From Candidatus Paceibacter sp. (lineage in GTDB: Bacteria; Patescibacteriota; Minisyncoccia; UBA6257; GWB1-50-10), in NCBI GenBank assembly GCA_020724685.1, contig DYGP01000005.1, forward strand, positions 2,325-17,353: a stretch of DNA of 15,029 nt, in the 5' to 3' direction. The notes beneath the pieces were generated by a model. The model did not search any database. It worked only from the letters and a program-made list of their open reading frames with translations, and was not told the origin of the DNA. Positions within the stretch are counted from its first letter, which is position 1. Each line of letters opens with the position of its first letter. Both the position numbers and the translations under genes were made by a program. This document shows, piece by piece, positions 6,828-12,451 of this stretch.

Positions 6828-6901
6828 CGCGCCCGGAGGGATTCGAACCCCCGACCCTCGGTTCCGAAGACCGATGCTCTGATCCGCTGAGCTACGGGCG
6901 C
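6828..6901 (-). tRNA. tRNA-Arg (anticodon UCG)
   Basis: The reverse complement gives acceptor GCGCCCG/CGGGCGC and D arm GCTC/GAGC. The anticodon stem TCGGT/ACCGA surrounds CTTCGGA (anticodon TCG), and the T arm is GGGGG-TTCGAAT-CCCTC, with discriminator G. It reads CGA and probably other CGN Arg codons. CCA is not encoded (the next minus-strand bases are CGG). The permease gene starts 10 nt downstream. Confidence 0.96.
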
Positions 6902-6909
6902 ATGTTTCT

Positions 6910-6938
6910 ATGGTATGAAGAAGGGAAGAGAGCGTCAA
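6910..6938 (-). promoter_or_regulatory. Promoter of tRNA-Arg and permease
   Basis: On the minus strand TTGACG (6938-6933), a 17-bp spacer and TACCAT (6915-6910) lie 8 nt before the tRNA-Arg 5' end. It diverges from the cca promoter without overlapping it. Confidence 0.6.
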
Positions 6939-6945
6939 ACCTTCG

Positions 6946-6974
6946 TTTTCAGCGTCCAGGATTTAGCTTACAAT
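6946..6974 (+). promoter_or_regulatory. Candidate promoter of the cca operon
   Basis: TTTTCA (6946-6951), a 17-bp spacer and TACAAT (6969-6974) precede cca. The -10 ends 7 nt before the ATG at 6982, so the transcript would start at or next to the A of the start codon, giving a leaderless mRNA. Confidence 0.5.
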
Positions 6975-6981
6975 AAACAGG

Positions 6982-8481
6982 ATGAAAGAAATTCGGATAC
7001 CAGACGAAGTCGCGGAAATCGCGCGCGTTCTCGGGGAGCGCGGGTATCAGGCGCATCTCGTGGGAGGGTGCGTTCGAGACCTTCTGACCGGGACGCCTCC
7101 GAACGATTGGGACATCGCGACTGATGCGCTTCCGGAGGATGTGCTGAAACTTTTCGAGGATTCCGTGTATGAAAACGATTTCGGGACGGTCGGAGTGAAG
7201 ACGGAATCCGGCGAGTCGGCGCTTAAGATTGTCGAGGTGACGACATTCCGCACCGAGGGCGCCTATTCGGACAGGCGTCGTCCCGACGAAGTGAATTTCG
7301 TCTCCACAATCGAGCAGGATCTCGCGCGAAGAGACTTTACGATCAACGCGATGGCAATTAATCTCAATCCCGCCTCCGGGACGGGCAGGTCCCAAGCCTC
7401 AAATCTTAAGAATGAAATTACCGATCCGTATGACGGAGAGAAGGATTTAAAGAAAAAAGTGATTCGGGCGGTGGGGGAGGCGGAAGATCGGTTCGAAGAG
7501 GACGCATTGCGCCTCATGCGCGCGATCCGTCTCGCGGCACAACTCGGTTTTTCCGTGGAGAAAAAAACCGGAGAGGCGATCAAAAGGAAGTCCGGATTGC
7601 TTGCGGAAATAGCAAAGGAACGCGTTCGCGACGAATTCAGGAAGCTCATCATGACGCCCCGCGCGGCCGAAGGCGTGTTTGCGCTGGAGGAATATAAACT
7701 TCTCGAGCATGTCATCCCGGAGCTCCGCGAAGGCATCGGATGTGCGCAGAACAAGCATCACATATACACGGTTTTCGAGCACAATGTCCGCGCGCTCGAA
7801 TACGCGGCGCAAAAAGGGTATTCGCTCGAGGTTCGTCTCGCCGCCCTTTTGCACGATTCAGGGAAACCGATGACGAAGCGGGGAAAGAACGACGAAGCGA
7901 CGTTCCACGGCCATGAAATGGTGAGCGCCCGTATCGTGAAAGACGCGCTCACCCGGCTCCGTTTTTCGAAAGAGACAATCGAGAAAGTCCGGCATCTTGT
8001 GCGCTATCACATGTTCTACTACAACGTCGGCGAAGTGAGCGAGTCCGGCGTACGGCGGTTCATTTCCCGCGTCGGGGAGGAAAACATTGACGACATATTG
8101 AGGGTGCGGGAGGCGGACCGCATCGGATCGAAGGTTCCCAAAGCGTTTCCGTATAAATTGCGCCATCTGCTTTTCATGATAGACAAGGTGAGGCACGATC
8201 CGGTCCACCCGAAGATGCTTGCGGTGAAGGGGGATGATGTGATGCGCATGCTCGGCATCAATCCGGGGAAAAAGGTGGGGTCGATCCTTTTCGTTCTTCT
8301 CGATGAAGTGCTTGACGATCCCTCGCGCAATACGAAAGAATACCTTGAAGCCCGCGTGCGCGAATTGGGGGAAATGCCGGACAAAGAACTCGAAAAACGC
8401 GCCGAAGAGGGGAGAAAGAAGCGCGACGAAGTCGAAGACGACATCGAAGCGGGAATGAAGAAAAGACATTTTGTAAAATAA
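6982..8481 (+). CDS. cca: CCA-adding tRNA nucleotidyltransferase
   Basis: This enzyme adds or repairs the 3' CCA of tRNAs, a need that fits the tRNA genes here that lack encoded CCA. The 499-residue protein has the class II polymerase head with LVGGCVRD (26-33) and the catalytic DWD (Asp42, Asp44). The conserved RRDFTINAM (116-124) and EDALRLMRAIR (173-183) follow, then ERVRDEFRKL (213-222). A C-terminal HD phosphohydrolase domain holds HD at 291-292, the HGHE at 309-312 and His343. The HD domain resembles the longer bacterial form, where it gives phosphatase and phosphodiesterase activity. Residues about 131-146 form a low-complexity insertion (SGTGRSQASNLKNE) not typical of the family core. 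The gene heads a tight plus-strand run: the next start is 8 nt after its stop. Confidence 0.93.
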   Translation: MKEIRIPDEVAEIARVLGERGYQAHLVGGCVRDLLTGTPPNDWDIATDALPEDVLKLFEDSVYENDFGTVGVKTESGESALKIVEVTTFRTEGAYSDRRRPDEVNFVSTIEQDLARRDFTINAMAINLNPASGTGRSQASNLKNEITDPYDGEKDLKKKVIRAVGEAEDRFEEDALRLMRAIRLAAQLGFSVEKKTGEAIKRKSGLLAEIAKERVRDEFRKLIMTPRAAEGVFALEEYKLLEHVIPELREGIGCAQNKHHIYTVFEHNVRALEYAAQKGYSLEVRLAALLHDSGKPMTKRGKNDEATFHGHEMVSARIVKDALTRLRFSKETIEKVRHLVRYHMFYYNVGEVSESGVRRFISRVGEENIDDILRVREADRIGSKVPKAFPYKLRHLLFMIDKVRHDPVHPKMLAVKGDDVMRMLGINPGKKVGSILFVLLDEVLDDPSRNTKEYLEARVRELGEMPDKELEKRAEEGRKKRDEVEDDIEAGMKKRHFVK

Positions 8482-8488
8482 CCCTTTC

Positions 8489-8920
8489 ATGAAAGAGATG
8501 CTCAACAACAGGATATGGAGATTCCTCTCGACCTTCTGGGGCGTTTTGTATCTTTTCGTCATATGCGCCGACTTCGCGTACGGGAACACGTACGGTCACG
8601 TGATCGGTCCGCTTGGAACGGTGTATATCGCGACCCTCGCGGTGTTCGTGGGGAGCAAGGAGTTCGATCGGTGGCACGAGCATCATCCCGGGAAGAGGCG
8701 CGGTGAACTGTTCGTGTTCGCCTTTACGGCCGTGATTTTCATCATGTTCGCCGTTTCGTTCGCGAAGAACGGATCGTACAGAGTTTCTCCGGACATATCG
8801 GCGGCGTACATCGCGGTGTTGTCGGTTTTTGTGATCAGCCAGAAGTCGAAAGAGCTCCACAGCGAGCGGATGCGGAAGTCCGAAGAGAAAAAACATGAAG
8901 ATGCGAATACGGCGGATTGA
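8489..8920 (+). CDS. Four-helix membrane protein of unknown function
   Basis: The product is a 143-residue protein with four predicted membrane helices at about 12-30, 38-55, 74-92 and 103-119. There is a His/charged loop, RWHEHHPGKRR (61-71), between helices 2 and 3, and a highly charged C-terminal tail rich in Lys, Glu and Ser. No signal peptide or catalytic motif was recognised. It starts 8 nt after the cca stop and overlaps the dUTPase start by 26 nt, so the three genes are very likely co-transcribed and translationally coupled. A second ATG at 8498 is possible. The pattern is that of a small membrane scaffold or holin-like protein, but nothing in the sequence assigns a role. Confidence 0.75.
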   Translation: MKEMLNNRIWRFLSTFWGVLYLFVICADFAYGNTYGHVIGPLGTVYIATLAVFVGSKEFDRWHEHHPGKRRGELFVFAFTAVIFIMFAVSFAKNGSYRVSPDISAAYIAVLSVFVISQKSKELHSERMRKSEEKKHEDANTAD

Positions 8921-9326
8921 TCCGTCGCTCCCGCTTCCGGAACGGAAAACTTCCGGCGCAGTCGCATTTGATTTTTGCGCCCGCGAACGCGTGGAAATTC
9001 CTCCGGGAGATTTCGGATACGTGCCGCTGAATGTCGTGATCGAGGTTCCGAAAGGACACGTTCTCTACATCTTTGCGAGGAGCGGAACGCACAAGCGGGG
9101 ACTTATGCTCGCGAATGGCGTCGGAGTCATCGATGAGGATTTCTGCGGTGAAACCGACGAAATCCGCGCCGTATATTTCAATTTCACGAAAGATTCCGTC
9201 ACGGTTGAACGCGGTGAGCGGATTGCGCAGGGCGTGGTTCAGAAAAGGGAAGAGGTCGAATGGGAAGAGGTCGAATCGATGAGAGAAGAATCGCGGGGCG
9301 CTTTCGGGACGACGGGAACACTCTGA
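8895..9326 (+). CDS. dut: dUTP diphosphatase (dUTPase-like)
   Basis: dUTPase hydrolyses dUTP to dUMP and pyrophosphate, keeping uracil out of DNA and supplying dTMP synthesis. The 143-residue length matches the trimeric family. The five motifs can be read in order: motif I SGAVAFDFCA (20-29), motif II RSGT (62-65), motif III GVGVIDEDFCGE (75-86) with catalytic Asp80, motif IV ERGERIAQ (105-112) and a shortened motif V RGAFGTTG (134-141). Two departures are visible. The aromatic residue of motif III is Phe83 instead of the usual Tyr, and motif V lacks residues found in the standard RGxxGFGSTG. The enzyme is probably active, but a related nucleotide hydrolase cannot be excluded. Its ATG lies inside the preceding gene (26-nt overlap in another frame), and GAAGAG 8-13 nt upstream may serve as ribosome site. 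Confidence 0.85.
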   Translation: MKMRIRRIDPSLPLPERKTSGAVAFDFCARERVEIPPGDFGYVPLNVVIEVPKGHVLYIFARSGTHKRGLMLANGVGVIDEDFCGETDEIRAVYFNFTKDSVTVERGERIAQGVVQKREEVEWEEVESMREESRGAFGTTGTL

Positions 9327-9331
9327 TTTTC

Positions 9332-9360
9332 TTGATATTTTCAGACGCAAGCCATAGAGT
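9332..9360 (+). promoter_or_regulatory. Candidate promoter of tRNA-Pro(CGG)
   Basis: TTGATA (9332-9337), a 17-bp spacer and TAGAGT (9355-9360) lie just after the dUTPase stop. The predicted start is about 30 nt before the tRNA, longer than for the other tRNA promoters in the window. Confidence 0.4.
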
Positions 9361-9385
9361 AGATGAGTATCGGGTTCGTTGCGTG

Positions 9386-9479
9386 GTGCATTTCGGTCGG
9401 GATGTAGTATACCGGTAGTACGCACGCTTCGGGTGCGTGTAGACCGGGTTCGATTCCCGGCATCCCGACCAAAATGCAC
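9386..9479. repeat. Extended inverted repeat around tRNA-Pro(CGG)
   Basis: GTGCATTTCGGTCGGGATG (9386-9404) and CATCCCGACCAAAATGCAC (9461-9479) are complementary at 18 of 19 positions. Seven pairs are the tRNA acceptor stem; the other 12 continue the helix outwards through the discriminator and the flanks. None of the other four tRNA genes in the window has such an extension. Confidence 0.85.
9398..9468 (+). tRNA. tRNA-Pro (anticodon CGG)
   Basis: A full cloverleaf is present: acceptor CGGGATG/CATCCCG, D arm GTAT/GTAC, anticodon stem CACGC/GCGTG around TTCGGGT (anticodon CGG), T arm CCGGG-TTCGATT-CCCGG, and discriminator A. It reads CCG Pro codons. The next three bases are CCA (9469-9471), so the 3' CCA may be encoded here, or may match by chance within the flanking inverted repeat. 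The body differs from tRNA-Pro(GGG) at only a few, mostly compensating, positions. Confidence 0.96.
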
Positions 9480-9490
9480 GACAAAAAACG

Positions 9491-9530
9491 CGTCTTCCCC
9501 CTCGCGGCGTCAGGGGGACGGACTGAGTTT
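9491..9530 (+). terminator. Possible weak terminator after tRNA-Pro(CGG)
   Basis: CCCCCT (9497-9502) pairs with AGGGGG (9512-9517) around a 9-nt loop, followed some bases later by TTTTCTT. The T tract is displaced, so this is a weak call. The remaining bases up to 9607 contain no ORF I can support. Confidence 0.35.
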
Positions 9531-9607
9531 TCTTATCTGCGCGGACCAAGGGGATAGTCGAAGAAGGGATTATTGAAGATGATTCTTTTTCGTGCGAATA
9601 TTTTTAT

Positions 9608-10288
9608 ATGCCAATGAATGTCGCGCATCGCGGCGCGTCGGGGTACGAACCCGAAAACACCGTTCTTTCGTTCAGACGGGCGCTCGAGATGGGGGCGGAC
9701 GCGATCGGTATTGACGTGCATGTGTGCGCGAGCGGAGAGGTCGTCGTTTTCCACGACGACACCGTGGATCGCACGACGGATGGATTCGGGAAAGTGTCCG
9801 AGATGAACCTCCACGCGCTTCGCGCGCTCGACGCGGGGAAGGGGGAGCGCATTCCCACGCTTCAGGAGACACTCGATTTCGTCGGTTCCCGCATGAAAAT
9901 CGACATCGAGCTCAAGGAAACGGGGTGCGCGGCTCCAGTCCGCGAAATCCTGAAATATGCCGTCGATCAAGGACGGTCGTACGATGATTTTTTCATCTCG
10001 TCTTTCATCCGCCCCGAACTTGAGACGATGAGGTCGTTGAGTTCTGACGTGAGGTTGAGCGTTCTTTTCAATTGGATGACCCAGCATCGCGCGCTTGAGT
10101 TCGCCGAATCGATCGGGGCGTATTCGGTGAATGCGGATTTCACCCTCGTTGACGCCGATCTCGTCCGCGCCGTTCATGAAAAGGGAATGAAGCTCTTCGT
10201 CTGGACCGTGAACGAGAAAGAGGACATTGACCGGATGAGAGCGCTCGAGGTTGACGCGATCTTTTCCAATTATCCCGACAGAGTATGA
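9608..10288 (+). CDS. Glycerophosphodiester phosphodiesterase-like protein with altered active site
   Basis: GDPD-family enzymes are TIM barrels that hydrolyse glycerophosphodiesters to glycerol-3-phosphate and an alcohol, using a divalent metal. The 226-residue product has the family's start AHRGASG (His7, Arg8), EPENT (14-18), FHDDTVDRTTDG (48-59, His49), the KIDIELKE strand near 99-106 and the C-terminal VWTVNE and FSNYPD. The HR...ExD...H signature is broken: where Glu is expected the protein has Gly34, in AIGID with Asp36 kept. The codon is ggt, two changes away from a Glu codon, so one sequencing error does not explain it. The protein may be inactive, have changed metal use, or act on another substrate. 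There is no signal peptide, so it should be cytosolic. Met3 (9614) is an equally good start. Confidence 0.88.
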   Translation: MPMNVAHRGASGYEPENTVLSFRRALEMGADAIGIDVHVCASGEVVVFHDDTVDRTTDGFGKVSEMNLHALRALDAGKGERIPTLQETLDFVGSRMKIDIELKETGCAAPVREILKYAVDQGRSYDDFFISSFIRPELETMRSLSSDVRLSVLFNWMTQHRALEFAESIGAYSVNADFTLVDADLVRAVHEKGMKLFVWTVNEKEDIDRMRALEVDAIFSNYPDRV

Positions 10289-10295
10289 TGAAGAC

Positions 10296-10840
10296 ATGAG
10301 ACATTATTTTAAAAACGATTGGATAAAGTTCGTCGCCGGATGGGCGATTGTGTTCGCCGTCCGCCTCATTCCGTTCAGAGTGCCGAATATCGAACCGCTC
10401 ACCGCGGTCCAGATGCCGTTCGCAAAGAGATTCGGGTGGGCGGGAGGATTCCTTTTCGGTTTCTTGAGCATCGTGTTTTTTGACGCCGTGACGAGCGGCA
10501 TCGGCGTGTGGACGTGGGTCACGGCGTTCGCGTTCGGAGCGCTCGGAACGGGAGCGGGATTTTTCTTCGGGCGCCGTCCCCCGACAAGAAAAAACTTTCT
10601 CGTGTACGCCGTTCTCGGAACGATCTTTCAATCGGTCCGCTCTTCTGGGGACAGTCGTTCTCAGAGGCGCTTTCCGGACAAATCCCGTTCACGCTCTATC
10701 ACCTCGCGGGAAACGCCGCATTCTCCGTTCTTTTGAGCCCGTTGATCTATCAATGGATCGTGGAGAACAAAGCGCTCGCGGCGGCGTCCGTGTTCAAGAG
10801 AATCGGATTTTCGGGAAATATCCGTCCGGGAACGAAATGA
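10296..10840 (+). pseudogene. Frameshifted ECF-transporter S-component-like membrane protein
   Basis: Two overlapping frames together make one membrane protein. The first (ATG at 10296) gives helices with VRLIPFRVPN, PFAKRFGWAGGFLFGF and RKNFLVYAVLGTIF, and then turns polar at 10629 (QSVRSSGDSRSQ). From about 10622 the -1 frame continues with a family-like SIGPLFWGQSFSEAL, a GQIPFTLYHLAGN helix and LLSPLIYQWIVE, ending at 10840. The order and character match substrate-binding S components of ECF vitamin transporters, integral proteins that pair with shared energising subunits. In the intact family a few residues would be expected between the two parts, so a small deletion seems likely. The sequences gatcttt and GTIF/DLS coincide at the junction. 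Start codon, hydrophobicity and codon use are otherwise healthy, so decay is recent, or the shift is an assembly error. It starts 7 nt after the GDPD stop. Confidence 0.7.
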
Positions 10841-10862
10841 AAATTATGAGCGTATCTTCATC

Positions 10863-11921
10863 ATGAAACTCGAGGGAAAGATCTGTCTGATCCTATACAA
10901 CCGATGGGGAAGCTCCTCCTCCTCTTCCTCAACGTCGAATGACACGAGTTTCGACTCCCTTGCCGAGGACAGAAGCGAGGTGAAGATAATCAAAAAGCAT
11001 CTGAACGATTTCGGAATTACGGTGCGCGTGATGGGGATCTCGAAGATCAACGCGAAAGTTGTCGAGCGCATTCAGGAGATAAAGCCGGATTTCGTGTTCA
11101 ATCTGTGCGAGTCCCTCTATGAGAAAAGTCAGGCGGAGATGTACGTGGCGGGGCTTCTCGAGCTTCTGCGCGTTCCTTATACGGGAAATCCTCCGCTCGC
11201 GCTCGGACTCGCGCTCAACAAGATGAAGTGCAAGCAGATATTCGATTCCGCGGGCGTTCCGACGCCGCCCTCGATCGTTGTGCCGGTGGGGGAGAAGCCG
11301 AACGTCGAGGATCTCACGCCTCCTTATATCGTGAAGCCGGTGCGCGAAGACGGGAGTGCGGGCATCACGAAAGATTCAGTGGTGAAAACGCAGGAGGACG
11401 CCGAGAGGCTCGTCGGCGTCATCCACAGCGAATACAGTCAGCCGGCCGTCGTTGAGGAATTCATCGAGGGAAAAGAATATACCGTTGCGATCGTCGGAAC
11501 TCCTCCGCGCGTTCTCGGCGTCGGGGAGATCGACTTCTACAGCGTTCCCGATGGAGAGCCGAAGATCATATCGTACAAAACGAAATGGGACGCGGAAAAA
11601 CCGCTCGACACGGTTTTCCCCGCGAACATAGACGCCCCGCTCAGGAAACGCATAGAGAAACACGCACTTAAGGCATTTCAGGTTATCGGGTGCAGGGACT
11701 ATGTGCGGATCGATGTTCGGGTAAGCGAGAACCGGAGGGTTTACGTGCTTGAGATAAACACCAATCCGGTCGTTTCCCCGGAATCCGGATTCGAGGACGC
11801 GGCGATCTCAAGCGGCATCACCTACGCCGATTTTCTCCGCGAACTCGTCGAAAGCACTCTCGCACGGAAGAAAAACGGGAACGGAGACATTGTCGATTTT
11901 TATGAAAGCGTGGGGATATGA
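10863..11921 (+). CDS. D-alanine--D-alanine ligase-like ATP-grasp enzyme
   Basis: This ATP-grasp ligase is related to Ddl, which forms the D-Ala-D-Ala dipeptide of peptidoglycan. The 352-residue product shows KPDFVFNLCES (74-84), LLELLRVPYTGNP (99-110), the substrate-grip NKMKCKQIFDSAGVPTP (119-135) and the ATP-binding PYIVKPVREDGSAGI (154-168). VVEEFIEGKEYTV and the metal-binding VLEINTNP (Glu297, Asn299) follow in order. Two features depart from classical Ddl. The N-terminal glycine/Ser-Glu loop (SxExxVS) is replaced by a run of seven Ser at 17-23 (SSSSSSSTS), and after NP the usual small-residue loop is VVSPESGF. The FNLCE segment is typical of Ddl-like relatives. Ddl is the best guess, but another amino-acid ligase is possible. 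It starts 22 nt after the preceding gene and has no clear Shine-Dalgarno sequence. Confidence 0.82.
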   Translation: MKLEGKICLILYNRWGSSSSSSSTSNDTSFDSLAEDRSEVKIIKKHLNDFGITVRVMGISKINAKVVERIQEIKPDFVFNLCESLYEKSQAEMYVAGLLELLRVPYTGNPPLALGLALNKMKCKQIFDSAGVPTPPSIVVPVGEKPNVEDLTPPYIVKPVREDGSAGITKDSVVKTQEDAERLVGVIHSEYSQPAVVEEFIEGKEYTVAIVGTPPRVLGVGEIDFYSVPDGEPKIISYKTKWDAEKPLDTVFPANIDAPLRKRIEKHALKAFQVIGCRDYVRIDVRVSENRRVYVLEINTNPVVSPESGFEDAAISSGITYADFLRELVESTLARKKNGNGDIVDFYESVGI

Positions 11922-11949
11922 GGGATCTTAAATCTCAAAAATTAAAACC

Positions 11950-11978
11950 TTGAATCCTTGTCCCGTTTTCAGTACCCT
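11950..11978 (+). promoter_or_regulatory. Candidate promoter of tRNA-Ala
   Basis: TTGAAT (11950-11955), a 17-bp spacer and TACCCT (11973-11978) end 11 nt before the tRNA, the same geometry as the tRNA-Lys and tRNA-Arg promoters. The -10 is a weak match. Confidence 0.4.
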
Positions 11979-11989
11979 ATAGAGCGTAT

Positions 11990-12062
11990 GGGCCGTTAGC
12001 TCAGCTGGTAGAGCGCGTCGTTCGCATCGACGAGGTCAGCGGTTCGACTCCGCTACGGTCCA
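11990..12062 (+). tRNA. tRNA-Ala (anticodon CGC)
   Basis: The acceptor GGGCCGT pairs with ACGGTCC and includes the G3-U70 wobble pair that identifies alanine tRNAs. The D arm is GCTC/GAGC, the anticodon stem CGTCG/CGACG holds TTCGCAT with anticodon CGC, and the T arm is AGCGG-TTCGACT-CCGCT, with discriminator A. It reads GCG Ala codons. The following bases are CCG, so CCA is not fully encoded. Confidence 0.97.
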
Positions 12063-12074
12063 CCGTCGCAAAAC

Positions 12075-12102
12075 AATCCCCGAATCTTTTGATTCGGGGA
12101 TT
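12075..12102. terminator. Bidirectional intrinsic terminator
   Basis: AATCCCCGAATC pairs perfectly with GATTCGGGGATT around TTTT. On the plus strand it is followed by TCTC. On the minus strand it is followed by GTTTTG. It sits between tRNA-Ala and the convergent small membrane protein gene. Confidence 0.8.
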
Positions 12103-12118
12103 TCTCGGGGGGACGAAC

Positions 12119-12388
12119 CTATTCCGCGAGAAAGAACTCCTCGCTCGTTCCGGTCTTTTTCTTTATACAGACGCAGGGGCACCTGACTTCGTCGATCTCT
12201 CCCAGAATCTCGTCGGGAGAGTAGGAGAATGCCGGGTTGAGTGTGTTTATCACCGCTCCGCCTCTTTCCACGCATTCGTCCGATGTGAGCGACCCGATCG
12301 CATTGTCTCTCTCCCCCTCCCGGAAGTACAGAAACGCCGCTCCGGCGATCACGACGAGGGCGATAAGAAAGAAAATAAGATATTTCAT
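12119..12388 (-). CDS. Small one-helix Cys-rich exported protein, function unknown
   Basis: From the ATG at 12388 the product has 89 residues. Residues 2-22 form one hydrophobic helix that could be an uncleaved signal anchor, so the rest should lie outside the membrane. The exported part has four Cys: Cys39 in DECVERGG and a close CPCVC cluster at 70-74, suggesting disulfides or metal binding. The segment DECVERGGAVINT has the look of small secreted domains common in reduced bacteria, but no family could be named. A GTG at 12400 is in frame. I prefer the ATG because a TATACT -10 sequence at 12406-12401 would start transcription near 12394, past the GTG. The gene is divergent from the antiporter. 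Confidence 0.7.
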   Translation of the reverse strand: MKYLIFFLIALVVIAGAAFLYFREGERDNAIGSLTSDECVERGGAVINTLNPAFSYSPDEILGEIDEVRCPCVCIKKKTGTSEEFFLAE

Positions 12389-12400
12389 CGTTTCATACAC

Positions 12401-12406
12401 AGTATA
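12401..12406 (-). promoter_or_regulatory. -10 box of the small Cys-rich protein gene
   Basis: On the minus strand TATACT ends 12 nt before the ATG at 12388. The start expected near 12394 leaves a leader of about 6 nt. The -35 position (TTTTCC) is weak. Confidence 0.4.
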
Positions 12407-12451
12407 CCTCTTCTGCGGGTCCGGGAAAAATAGTATGATTGAAGGATATCC

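Noticed and set aside
9199..9549. Minus-strand ORFs over tRNA-Pro(CGG) and dUTPase
   Set aside because: They are shadows of the dUTPase gene and of the tRNA.
10589..10595. Slippery heptamer A AAA AAC in the correct phase for a -1 shift in the ECF-S-like gene
   Set aside because: It has the right phase, but slipping there would replace the hydrophobic helix NFLVYAVLGTIF by LSRVRRSRND. The family-like sequence runs past it to 10628, and no stimulatory structure was seen, so a deletion is the better explanation.
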